The translations under genes and the position numbers were made by a program. This document shows, in pieces, positions 22,720 through 34,232 of a DNA stretch of 64,000 bases (its first letter is position 1; each line of letters opens with the position of its first letter). The notes under the pieces were generated by a model. That model did no database searches, was not told the origin of the DNA, and worked only from the letters and a program-made list of their open reading frames with translations. The DNA is from Phalacrocorax aristotelis (taxonomy: Eukaryota; Chordata; Aves; Suliformes; Phalacrocoracidae): NCBI RefSeq assembly GCF_949628215.1, contig NC_134288.1, positions 10,051,682-10,115,681 of the forward strand, in the 5' to 3' direction.

Positions 22720-24408
22720 CAGCATAAAGCGTTTTTATTGCAATAATAAAACTTGATACCTTTATGCAGTGGAGAAGGAAGTGAACAGCGGCAATTTCTC
22801 TTACCAAATCACTAGGCAGGGCGGAGGGAGGGGGCAGATAGGACAGCAGCAGGGAAGCTATGCGTTGTATGAGACCAGAGAAGCAGCGATGACCAGCATC
22901 AGGTGTCAGGAGAGAACGGTCAGGTGTGCTCAGACCAGGCACAACTGGGGTCTGATGTTTCCTTTCCAGGGGGGAGAGTGGGGACAGAGGCGTTTTGAGC
23001 TGAACTCCCACCGGGCCCACCACCTCCCCTGCAGACAGCACCTTCCGTTTGTCTGCTGTTTTCCTTTGTCTTTAAAGAAAGCTCAATGTAAGCTACTTAA
23101 TTTTCAGGGTGTGGTGGAGCTCTGATGGAAACCCATCTCCATAAATCCAAAAGCAGGCTGGGGAGAGGGGAAGGAAGGTCGACCACGAGAGGGCAGAGTG
23201 AAGCAGGGGCCGAGCAGCCCCCCTTCCCGGGAGCAAACCCACGGTGCCTGCAGCAATTCTGCGCCCTCCCTGGGAAGCAGGGAAAGGACATGCTGCTCCC
23301 TCGCTGTCCTGGTTCCAGGCAAGGTACCTACACACGATCCTAGCGCTACTTTGCTCTCCACATCCATTCAGCCTCAACAGCCTCACTCTGCTATGGCTTT
23401 TGCAGCAGCAGCAATTTCTGGTTTGAAAACACCACAGAGATCTGCACCAAAACGAGTAACTAACAGGTTTCCTTTTGCTCAAATGACTCCTATCTAAGGT
23501 CAGCCCATTTGCGTGCTACTGGTAAAACGTAGTCTACACCTGGAACAAAAATAAGATTAAGAACTTGACCCAAAAAGAGTTGAGGTTTACGGCGTATAGT
23601 TTAAAAAGACATAAAAACACGATACAAGGAGGAAGAGTCAGACGCAAAGCTTAGTGACCAAAGGCATTCAATCAAGGTGTAAGGTTATACAATGAGTGTA
23701 GTGGACTATCAGGAAAAGCTCCGTACAAAGTCATGTGCACTCTTCTTGAAGCTGAGATTCTGGATTCCTCCATGTGCCAAACCTGCTGGGAGAGAGGAAA
23801 GGCAGCGTGACAAGGCGCCCGCCCGCCTGCAGAAGAAACCCAGCAGAGGAGGGACTGTGCTCACGACATGACCACCTCATCACAAACCACACCATTCACT
23901 CAAAGCAGAAGTCAAGCCCCAATTACAGCGAATGTGCACAGCCCCATCCTGCCTGCGCCGCAGGACCCCCACACCCCAGAGCACAGCCCCATCCTGCCTG
24001 CGCCGCAGGACCCCCACACCCCAGAGCACAGCCCCATCCTGCCTGCAGCACCAGGCCCACGTATCAGCAGCAAGAGAGGCACGAGGGGGAGCGGGCAGCC
24101 AAGCCCCACAGTGCAGCAACACAACGCAAGGAACCCAAGGCATGGTCAGCTGGCACTGCAACCCCTCTATGGCATGAACCTGCACTGCCAGGCTGGAAAC
24201 TTTGCTTGTACCACCATGGTGATCCCCATCTCACCAGCCTCCTGAGAGCAACCTCTACCCACAGCAAGAAACTTGCACCCTCTTTCTCATATCCCACCTC
24301 CCCACACCAGCCTGAAACAAAAGATGGGGGCCTCAAATTGTCCCCAAGTCACAACACTCCCTGCTGGCAGCTGCCCCTCCTTACCCGAGGACAGGTTGCT
24401 GGGGTGGG
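22720..24408 (-). other. FKBP1A: FKBP1A 3' UTR with poly(A) signal
   Basis: A minus-strand AATAAA lies at 22734-22739, within an A-rich context (GCAATAAAAACGC), about 1.67 kb downstream of the FKBP1A stop codon. A long 3' UTR is also typical of mammalian FKBP1A. The UTR contains a 45-bp tandem repeat at 23936-24055. No second AATAAA nearer the stop was noticed. Confidence 0.7.
23936..24055. repeat. 45-bp tandem repeat in FKBP1A 3' UTR
   Basis: Two complete and one partial copy of a 45-bp unit containing GCCCCATCCTGCCTGCGCCG lie in perfect register: the copies of GCCCCATCCT start at 23941, 23986 and 24031. The two full copies are identical, so the duplication is recent. A unit length divisible by three keeps several frames open, but there is no reason to think it is translated. 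Confidence 0.9.
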
Positions 24409-27400
24409 TCATTCCAATTTCATGAGCTCCACATCAAAAATTAGAGTGGCATTTGGTGGGATGATCCCTGGGTGGCCAGTAGAACCATAGGCGTAATCTG
24501 GGGAGATGGTCATCTTTGCCCGCTGACCAACGCTCATCTAGGGGCAGGAAAAGAAACACAGGGAGGTCAGGACATAGGCACAATCACTGGATGAATGACA
24601 GCAAGAGGGACATAGACCTGTCCCCATTCCTTCCCCCACACTAGGCAAGAGCAAGGACCCAGGCTGGACAAACTGGAGGGGACAGAAGAGGAACGGGAAG
24701 AACATCAGAATGGAAAGTCAGGCAGCATGGGCTGGATAAGGAGTAGAGCTTGAGATGTCCTTCACACAAATGTTTTCTAAGACAGCCATTCCCTACAGCC
24801 ACCGGCACCCTCCTGCTGTGTCTGCAGCAGCACACAGAGCTGGTCACAGTCATGCACGCAGGAGCTGAAGCCATGCTGTGCCCACCAGCCCTCCCTCCGC
24901 GTGGGCTTGCAGCCCAGGAGCCACCTCCGCTCGGAGCGGGAGGCCCGAGCGCTCCCCGCCATGTTCGTTCAGAGCTGACTCAGTAGAGAAATGTCACCGC
25001 TGAGTCACTGACGTGCCGTAGGTGTTCCTGGGGCCCGGCCCTGCTCCATTCCTGCCATCTGGCAGGTGGCAATGCAGAAGGTGATATTCACACCCACACC
25101 TCCCAGTGCTGAGGGGGCGGAGGGGTGGAAAACACAGGGGAATAAAATAAAATAAAAAATAAAATAGAGAACGAGCTGCAGTCATTTCTGCCCACGCTGC
25201 ACCTCCCCAGGCGCACAGCTCTGCACAGCCCTGCAAGCGAGACCACGAGGCACAGAAGCACCAGGCACCTGAGCAACTCCTTCCTCCCAGCCGCGGATCA
25301 CCTCCTGCTTGCCCATCACGAACTTGAATGGCTTGTTCCTGTCGCGGGAGGAATCAAACTTCTTCCCATCCTCCAGCATACCTGGGGAGAGAGGGAAGGA
25401 GATGATGGTGACACCAGGACTGAGCCACGCATGCCTGCGTGAAACAGGCTGTGACCTGGCAGCCCAAGAGGGTGACAGTCACCTCGGGAGAGCTCACATG
25501 GCCCATGAGTCAAAGATGTTTCTCAGCTCAACCTCCTTTCCCCTGGGGAAATACCTGCATGGGGCAGCCTGGAGGGGAAAACCCCCACCAGCACCCCCCT
25601 AGGGCATCATCCAGCCTGGCAGGAGCAGCCCTGGGGTAGGGCAGGATTGTTCCTGCTCCTGGTTGCTTTGACCCAGACAGAAGCACTCCTCTGGGCTGGG
25701 ACCGAGGACAGACGAGGGGAGCAGATGGACTGGGGGGGGGGGAGGGGGGGGGCAGGGTGAAACAACCTTCCCCACCTCACAGCACAGCTGCCAGCTGTTT
25801 TGCAGACAGTAGGATCAGGCACGGTGCTTCCTATCCCACGAGCAAACACACCTCCTGCTCCTCGCCATGGGCAGGCTTCCATCCTTGGGCACCTAAAACA
25901 GAGTTAGGGCTCTGGTGCCCCATCTCAGCTGCTGCCAGCCTCCAGCCCTCCCTGTTCCCAGCTGCATTGCTCTGGTCTTCAGTCAAATCACTCCTGTACC
26001 CAGGAATGACGATGCGGAGAGGCGGCACCAAGCACTGGACACACGTGCCTAGGGCAGCCCTTGTTCCCCTGGCACTTGCTGCATGGTTAGGGATGAGCGA
26101 GGCTGATATCCCCAGGGCTAAATATAACTCCCCAACACAAGCAAAGGAGGAATTTCCTCCCCTCCCTTGCTCCCTGCCTGACCTTCTTGGGGAATCTCAG
26201 AGCTGGAGCTGCCTTATAGGAGCAGCAACAACATGGGCCAGTGGAGTTGCTGCTCCTATAAGGCAGCTCCAGTTCCACGTTAACCAAGCCAGCACCCCAT
26301 GCAATAAGAGCAATAATAAACTCTCCTGCAAATGCTCCTCACTTCTTCACTCCCAAAACACTTTTTCTTGGCTGGAAACAGCTCTATAGTCTTGCAAAAC
26401 CAAACTCGTCCAGCAACGCATCGGGCAGAGTGTTTCCCTTCACCAGGGCACTGCCCATGGGCAAGAGAAAATGCCTCTGTGCAAAACATAAGTCAGGGCA
26501 TCTCAGCCCTGGTTCACACTGTGACAGCGGCCAGAGGGAACAGCACACAGACACGGGCAGTTGTGTTCATGGAAGGCACTGAACAGAAAAAAGGGAATGG
26601 GAAAAAAATACATCACCTTTGCAGGGGGAACAAGCACTGAAACCTCTGGGCTGCAGAAAGATGCAGGGGGTGGGGTCCATCAGCCCCATGTTTCAGTTAG
26701 AGAGTAGAATTAAGCTTTTAATTTCACAGAAGATAAAATTCCCCCTTCCAGGGCTCTGAGCATCAGCACGAGCTCAGCCAGTCAGGCTGCAGCCCTGGAC
26801 TTCGGAATATAAGTCTGGAGTTTTCTCATTTCCTCCTTCCAGGATATACCTCTTGTCACTGAACCTGCTTCCAGCCTCCGTCTGGCACTGCTCCCCACTC
26901 CCGTCCGCTGGCCTTCCTCCCACCCAGCGGGGACGCTGGCTGCAGGGATATGGTGCAGGCCATGCTGGCTGGCGCAAGCAGCACCACTTGGCTGTGACAT
27001 GATCTGACCCTGAGCTTAGCTCTGAGCCCTCAGGCATCACAACGAGCTGGGGTGGCTGCAGAAGGACGTAGGGAAAACTCGCACCTGCCACCCTTCTCCC
27101 CAGACACTTGCAGAGGGAAAACCACAGGGGCCACACAGCACATGGAAACAGGAACCCGAGGGATGCTTGTGGGGCACCCGCTGCCTACAGAAGTGCATCC
27201 CATTTAATGCCGCAGCCAGGGGGATGTAAAGACACCATCAGCGACACAGGAGATGCTGCAGACCTCGCACTGGAGCAGACAGCACTGCCTGCCCCCAAGC
27301 TCACCTCTCCGAACCCAGCCTCAGGAAGCGTTTTGGAGCTGGCAGCACCCTGGCCGCAGAAGACAGGGATTAATGGACTAAGAAGGCTGCAACAGCCCAG

Positions 27401-30400
27401 GGGGGTCGATCACTCAGGCTGCATCTGGTGGAAGGTGCAGGTTGCACACAGGAGCTTGTCCCTGCTCCCTGGCACAGGGCTGCTGTGCTCCCCCCACCAC
27501 CCCAGTGGGGAAAACAAAGAGGCTCCAATGCTTCAGAGACAGCATCCTCATCTCAGGCATTTCCGCTGCCCATGAGGCTCCCGGGAGATTTCTCCAGCCC
27601 TGGACGAATATGAGCAACCATTTCCTCATCCCTGAGCAAGGAGATAACAAGATCTTAACACTATTACAGAGGCAAAGCATCCTCTGGCAACAGCAGTAGC
27701 TCCACCAGAGCCCCAGGAGCAGCAGCCAGCCCCCGGCAAATCCCGGCTCATTGCAGCCCCTGGAAGGGCTCCTTGCTTGCCACCACCAGTCCCACGGAGG
27801 TGGGTTACAGAGACCCACCTGCGCCAGCACCCACCTCAAAGATTTGACCCACCCAGAGATTTCAGCTGGGCTATAGAGGCACATCGGGGTGTTGGGGGAA
27901 CCACAGCAAGGAAGAGCACAGAGTCCTGCAGCTGGGCCTGCAGCAGTCATGCAACAGAACAGGGGGCTCTGGAGAGCAGCCCCAGCTCCGGAGGGGCAGG
28001 CAGTGCGTCCCTGCCAGGTCTCTGCCACACTTGGCAGGCAGCAGCCGGGAGACGCCGGCTGCTACGTGCGACTTGGCTCCAGTCCCCCCCCCGGGCAGGC
28101 AGAGGCAGCAGAGAGCGGCGCTGGAGCAGGCAGGCAGAGGCAACCCTGAGATAAACCTGCAGGTTTGGTTTTTACTAGGGGAGCTGCGGAGCCCCACCCA
28201 CACCCTGTCCATCCCCTCTAGCCAGGGGTGCTGATCCTCAGCATGGCCATTGACCGGGGGCTCCTACACAGAGCTGGCTTCCCATGGAGCAGCAGGGAGA
28301 GACCAGAGCAGTGGGACAGGCTCCTCTGCTGCAGCCAGATGAAGGGACAGGATATACCCGGCATGCTCCAACCTCCTGCATCAGGACAGGGTTACCCAGC
28401 TGAGGTTAAATCATCTTCACCAGCAACCTCTGCCATATATTTAGATCCCAGGGCCTGAGCTGCCTGCACCAGCACTTCCCATCACCCAGCCAACCCCCAT
28501 CATCACCCACAGCTGGATGTGGGAGAGATCTCTGCCCACCATTTGCCATGGCCTGGCAGGAGAGAGGACCCCCAGTGCCAGCAGAGAAGGGGTGCTTCAG
28601 AAGAAGGCGCTGAGCTCCCACAACCCACTGACCAGCAGTCACATGCCTTGGTAGGAAACGTCTGGTAACCGCAGAGCGTTTGCTGCTGCTGTGCGAGCAG
28701 GGAGAGCCCCACCATGCCAGGTGCTGTGCAAACAACAGGAAGAGCCGGCAGCAGAGGCTGTGTCCAGCCTGCTCAGCAATGCACAGTCCCCTCTACGCTA
28801 TCCTGCCAGAGAAAGCCAGTTTTCTCTAGTATCCCTCCCAGCATTTCTACTCCCTGCTCCAAGCCCACCTCTCCCGAGACACAAGCTGGGTGCACTGTGG
28901 CACTCGGGCAAAGCCATTTCACCAAGCTAAGTCAGACCCACTCCTGTCCCACCGCTCCCCAGCATGACCACAGGTCCCCATTTCCTATCCAGAAGCACAG
29001 TGGAGCGGCTGTGATCTCCCCACGCTCTCCGCAGCCCTCACATGCTCAGACAGCAGCTCCCCCTTGCACCAGCTCCCTTCACCCCCCAGCTTACTCCCAG
29101 GGAGTGGAATACCCAGCCCCAGCAGTGCTCCGGGGCACCACGGGAGCCCCAACCACGACAGCACAGCACCCCACACTGCGCTGGCTCCCACCCCAGCAGC
29201 CAGACCCAGGGAGGCTTAGGTCTGCTGGCCCCCAACCCGCACCCCTCTCCCCATCAACTTGCTCCTACACAGCCCTCCCACACCACACCAGTTGCTGCAA
29301 GCAGTCCTGAACACATCAGGGAACTTTATCCTCTTTATCCTTGGTTTAGTTTCTTTAAGATCCCTTTGTAGCAGATTTCACATCAAAGGCTGTTTCGGAC
29401 ACCCCGCTGTGTGAGCTCTCCAGCAGCGCTCCCCCTGCTCCCTACAGGCACGATCTCCTGCAAAAAGCAGGAACCCAAGACCAACAGAGGGCAAAAGGGT
29501 CCAATTCCCCCAGCTCCCCCCATTCTCCTCCACCTCCGCAATCCCAGCACGAGCAACAGGCATCTCCCAGGCAGGTAGCCCAAAGGATGCTCCACTCTCT
29601 ACCTCCTTCCCCAGCACTGCCCTCCCACACCAGTCTGTCTGTCCATCCCTTGCCCCTGGGATGAAATGGCTGCTCACTGTGGGGCCAGGCCCCATGGAGC
29701 AGGGGTTTGGGCACAGGCATAAGCAGCAGCAGCTGCTGGACAGCCAACCAAACTGGCTCCCCACGCTCCCTCACCCTTGGGTCACCGGCTTTTTTTCCAA
29801 AGTGGTTTTTAACCAAGTCACTGGGCACCCATAACCCAGAGCAGGGAGAGCTGACTCGCTGCACACCCATCGCAGCACACCACGGGCTGGATTTCCCCAG
29901 TGCCGGCAGGTTTCTGCATCAGATCAAAGGGCAGCCGGGGACGGGGCCGACACAGGGCTCTGGAAGGAACCTTGGAGCACGGCACCTCCTGCACCGCCTG
30001 CCGCCATCCCTGATGCTGCTCCGGGATCGGTGAGCACTGTAACAAGGCCAGGGAATCAAAGGTTTCTAACGTTTCCTGAGAGCCAAGCCCCACTCTGGCC
30101 TCTTGCAAGGCAGGCTGTAGGGAGCTGCACTGCCGACGCAGGCAGCGTTCAGCAACAAAAAAGGCGTCAGGGCCTGAAGGTGTTTGATTTCTGCTGCCTG
30201 CCAAGGTGGGGGGGCGGCGGGGGGGGGGGGGGCAGAAGCTGCCTGCAGAGGGAACTGGGGGACAAAAGGAGACAATAATAACAAGCAAACAAACAAAAAA
30301 AGGAAATTAGAGAACCACTCCCACACGCAGCAGATTGCTGCTGCTGGGGAAGGTCCATCAGGAGCAAGTCACCACGCAGCACTTTGCCCAAAGCACTGGG

Positions 30401-32095
30401 ACGTGGGGCTGGGAAGCCGGTGACCCGTGAGCAGCTCTGCTGTGGTGGGAGCCAGAGCCGGGAAGAACGACAGAGCTCCAGCAGCGCTGCAGGAGGGGAA
30501 AGACGGCGCCGGGAGCTGGGAGGGCTGGCAGGCAGCAGGGCTGGCCCACCGGGAGCCACTTGACTGCCTGCCAGCCTCCCTTTGTTCTTCCACCGGTGGT
30601 GGAGGAAACGGGGCGGCCGGGGGAGACCGAGCCGCTTCCTCTCCCTCCTGATGAGGGAACATGAAGGACGGGGGAGGCTGAGGAGCAGCAGATGGGCTGG
30701 ACGCCCGCCGAGCCCTCCCAGCAGGCAGGGCTGCCCGGGCCCTGCTCCACAGAGAGGGGCACCTTCGGCCTCCCACTGTGGGCGAGGGGAGGGTGGGAAG
30801 GGGAATTGGTTGGTAGTAGCAACAGCCACAAACAGGTCGATTCATTTCTACCATGGAACACGGCAGCCACCCCGATGAGCCAGAGCTGTTCAAAGGGTGG
30901 TCAAGGGGGAGAGGACACCCCCAGGACCATCCCCAAAGCATTTTTCACAGTCCTAAGGTTGGTTTCTTTCCCTCCGAGCTCGCAGAAGGCTACTGGAGGA
31001 CATCGTGCAGAGTACAACCCTCCCTGGCCATCAGGGCAGCCCCTCAGCAAAATACTACACCTGAACCCCAAATGTCACCCTGTGTTACCCACACCAGGGC
31101 CACCCCACGGAACCACTGTCCCACGCTGCCTGGCCAGGGTGGGCTGCGGGTCTGGGTCTGCCTCACAGACATCCCGGTGTCACCCCCACAAGAGAGAAGG
31201 GGCTGGGGCAGCAGGGATGACACCGGGGTGCGTGGACCCTGCTCTGACACAGTGAACCCCGAAGCTCCCGGGTGGCTCTGACTTGCTGCCAGCTGAGGAG
31301 ACACGGGGGTCCCGTGGGAGCACCCAACACAGGGGCTCTCAGCTCGGCTGCTCCAAGGACTGCCAGCCTCTGCTGCACTGGGACCCCCCTGTGACCCGCT
31401 TGATCGGAGGAGGGGGCCTACCCGCCCCCCCAGGGACCCCCTCAGCACCCCCGGGCCATTTCCCGGTACACCCCCAAAAAGAGTGATGGACGTAAGAAAG
31501 CCTTCCCCCACGGATGGGGCAGCGGGAGAGACTGCTCCCACGGAGACCACCACGGGGGCCTTATCGCGGCCACGGGGCACAGCCCGGACCCCCTTCTCCA
31601 CCCGGGAGCAGCCAGACCTGTGCCCCACGGCCCAGCCCCCACACCCCGGGAAAGCCCCCCAGCCCTACGGGGCGTGCCCCCCCACCCCCCACCCGCCGGT
31701 TCCCCCGGGGGGCGCCGTGGCCCAGCCAGGCCGCCCACGCGGGCCGGGACCGGAGTCCCCGGGGTTGCCGGGGCGGGGCAGACCCCGCTCCCCCATCCCG
31801 TCCCTCGGTCGCCGGGCCGGGCCGAGCCGACCCTACCTCGGTGGCGGCGGGGCAGCCCCACCCTGCGGGCCCCGTGGCGGGCAGCACTCACCCGTGTAGT
31901 GCACCACGCAGGTCTGGCCGCGTTTGGGGAACGTCCGCCCTGCGGGGAGACACGCATCGTCAACCCACCGGCACCGGGACCGGAATCGGGACCAGGACCG
32001 ACACCGAGACCGGTCCGACGGGGAGGGGAGGAAAAGGGTAGAGCATGCTGCGGCTCACCGTCGCCGGGGGCGATGGTCTCCACATGCACACCCAT
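24409..32095 (-). CDS. FKBP1A: FKBP12 peptidyl-prolyl isomerase
   Basis: FKBP12 catalyses cis-trans isomerisation of Xaa-Pro bonds. It binds FK506 and rapamycin, and associates with ryanodine and IP3 receptors and with TGF-beta type I receptor in the cytosol. Coding exons from 5' to 3' are 32059-32095, 31892-31939, 25269-25381 and 24409-24537; they join to exactly 108 residues, the length of the vertebrate protein. All pocket residues (numbered with Met1) are present: Tyr27, Phe37, Asp38, Phe47, Glu55, Val56, Ile57, Trp60, Tyr83, His88, Ile91 and Phe100. The start [13 protein letters not shown] differs from human at residue 4 (His for Gln) and residue 9. The tail [11 protein letters not shown] differs from the human end only by conservative changes. 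The second intron is 6.5 kb and carries a perfect inverted repeat. The gene is intact and starts in a CpG island. Confidence 0.99.
26203..26272. repeat. Perfect 27-bp inverted repeat in FKBP1A intron
   Basis: The arm 26203-26229 (starting CTGGAGCTGCC) is the exact reverse complement of 26246-26272, with a 16-base spacer. Transcribed RNA from either strand would fold into a 27-bp hairpin. The arms do not extend further and no flanking direct repeats were seen, so it is not an obvious MITE. It could be a cruciform, a small-RNA precursor-like hairpin or a local inverted duplication. Confidence 0.95.
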
Positions 32096-32620
32096 GCCGG
32101 TGCTGGTGCCGGTGCCGCTCGCGCACCCGCAGCGCCCGCAGCCCGAGGGAGGAGGGGCCACGTGTGCGCAGCCTCGGCCACCGCGCCGCCATAGAGCCCG
32201 CCCGCCCGCCGGCCGCCTAGACCGGCCCCGCCCCCGGCCGCCGCCATCTTCCGCGCTCTCTCTCTTCCCCCCCGCCCTGTCTCGCAGCCACCTTCCTGCC
32301 CAGCCCCGGCCGCCATCTTGGCACCGCGCCGTTGCTGGGGAAACGCGGCGACCCGCCGCTCCCTTACGGCGGGCCCGGGCGAGCCGCCCCCCGGGGCCGC
32401 CGCAGCCGGGTCCCGCAGTGTCGCCCGGGCAACTTCCAGGGCTCGGGTCCTTGCGGCCTTTGCCCAATTCTCCGCCATTTATAGACCCCAGAAGCGCGGG
32501 GCCTGGCCGTAGGGAGCCCGCCCGGCCTCGGGTGCACGGCCCGGTGCAGGCCGCGGTGAAGGCCCGGGGCTGCGAAAGCGGGGCTCCCCGGGAACCCCGA
32601 GGTGCCAGCGCGCACCGGCC
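31500..32620 (-). promoter_or_regulatory. FKBP1A: FKBP1A CpG-island promoter with two YY1-type motifs
   Basis: A block of about 1.1 kb with very high GC and many CpGs covers the first two FKBP1A coding exons and the sequence upstream. The minus strand has AAGATGGCGG at 32241-32250 and again at 32310-32319, the YY1-type element common just downstream of housekeeping-gene start sites. A looser RFX-like sequence, GTTGCTGGGGAAAC, lies at 32331-32344. No TATA box was seen. Long open frames here reflect base composition. Confidence 0.75.
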
Positions 32621-32639
32621 ACACACCCCAGCCCTAGAC

Positions 32640-34200
32640 AAGACTTATTTTCACAGTTCCCAAGACTAGGCTGTACCTAAACTGAGTGTCAGTCACATGC
32701 AACAACAGCAGCCAGAGAGCAGATAAAATGCTGTTTTAATAGATGTATATTAACGCTGCTCCCCATCGTGCTGGCAAAGGTCAGCGACAGCTCCGTGTAA
32801 CTGGGGCAGGTTCAACAAAAGACACACAGGTTTGAATAATCCCACACTCAAAAGGACTTTCTTCTGGAAACAACAGCAACTGCTTGCTTTTTTGGTCAAA
32901 AAAAATTGCTCCGGGCACAGGATTTTTGCCTCAAAGTGTCCTATTTCCTTACTTCAAGGAGATGAACTTGAGTGTCCGCAAGGGAACAGAGGAGTTCCAA
33001 GGACAGCTAAAAGGCTAATAAAAAGCCAGTATTCTCAGCAAGTGCATTAAAATGGGACACAAGAGGAAGAGACTCTTTAAAATAACAGATAATGGGATGA
33101 AGCAAGTTTTAACTGCTTGTATTCCTTGCTTGCATCTTTTAAATACTGAAGTATCAATGGGGGTTTTTTTTCTTGCTTGTCATCATAGCATTATTTCTGT
33201 TAAAGCTGCAACACACGGATGGTGCCTGTGGTCCCTTACTTTCACAAACACACCAGTTCACAGGGCAGATGTGTGAGGCCCAGAGTCAAGATGAATACGG
33301 GAGAAAAAGGGACATATTCTCATCCCTCCTGATTAATGCTATGTCGGTGAAGGGCCAGGCCTGAGCTCCCTACAAGGGTCAGCGATAAGGATCTGAAAGG
33401 GGAAAATACTGCTCAATGTATGTCCACGCTAAAGCCCTTGCCACGCTGGCAGAGGCACGCTTGCAGAAGTCAGGCGCTGCAACCTCCTCATGGCTTTCAC
33501 CCTGGGTGGGGTGTTTTGGTTTTTAACTCCCTGGCGTAACCTGCTCATCTTACCAGCAAGGAAGGTTGCTGCAACAACCAGTGCTTTGACAGTGGCAAGG
33601 AGCTCGGCCAGGTTTGATCACCCCTCAACCGCTCAGGGTCCAGTTGGTCAAGACCCAGGAAAGGTTCAGGACAGATTCCAATGTCTGAACTCTGGAGAGA
33701 GCACAAAGGCTTGAAAACAAGTGAGTTCTGCCTAAACTGCTCCCTGCCCTCTGGATCATCTGCTGGCAGAACTCACAAAGTAAGAAATACCAAGAAGGAA
33801 AAGCATGACCATTCAGATTTAACAGTGGGACATTATTTGATATACAGAAGCACCACACTGGCAGGCACCACACATGCCAGCAGAAGCTCCCTGCTCTGCG
33901 GTGGGTCAGGTCCCACTCTGCAGTGGCCTATGGTCTATTTACGGTCCATGCTGCAGGGTGGGAGCTCCAGATCAACTCCTCTGTCCCAAGCAGCATGTGT
34001 CTTTGAAAATAATTCATGCCTTCTGGAGGACTTTAAACTTTCAAAGATCGGAGCATTTCCTCGATGTTCAAAGGCATTTGCTTGTTTGTAAATCCAAAGG
34101 CAGCAAGGCTGCAAGCAAAACGGTGGCAGAGGGCAGCGCATCCCAACACCTGACTGCGGGCTTAGTCAGGTGATACCAAGGAACATCCTTCACAGTCCAG
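32640..34200. other. Gap between FKBP1A promoter and LTR, no gene seen
   Basis: GC content drops sharply after the CpG island. I find no exon chain, only short unrelated open frames and AT-rich patches. A divergent noncoding transcript from the FKBP1A island could cross this stretch, but nothing in the sequence proves it. Confidence 0.5.
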
Positions 34201-34225
34201 AAAACAAAACAAAACAAAACAAAAA
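34199..34225. repeat. (AAAAC)n microsatellite beside LTR
   Basis: Five tandem AAAAC units with a trailing A run lie a few bases from the start of the LTR at 34233. This may have been the AT-rich insertion neighbourhood. Confidence 0.85.
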
Positions 34226-34232
34226 TAGACGG

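Noticed and set aside
23936-24055. CRISPR-like regular repeats
   Set aside because: Copies are directly adjacent with no spacers, and the DNA is vertebrate. It is a simple tandem duplication.
25729-25752. Long G runs here and near 30208-30232, and the C run at 20576-20592
   Set aside because: They are plain homopolymer tracts. They may form G-quadruplexes or be length errors, but nothing shows a function.
26203-26272. Terminal inverted repeats of a small DNA transposon
   Set aside because: The spacer is only 16 bases, there are no flanking target duplications, and no second copy of the element was noticed in the window.
31442-32669. Open frames of 399 codons (minus) and 349 codons (plus) over the FKBP1A promoter
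   Set aside because: They overlap each other on opposite strands in extremely GC-rich DNA and run through the real FKBP1A exons in the wrong frame. Their translations are low-complexity Gly/Pro/Arg with no family resemblance.
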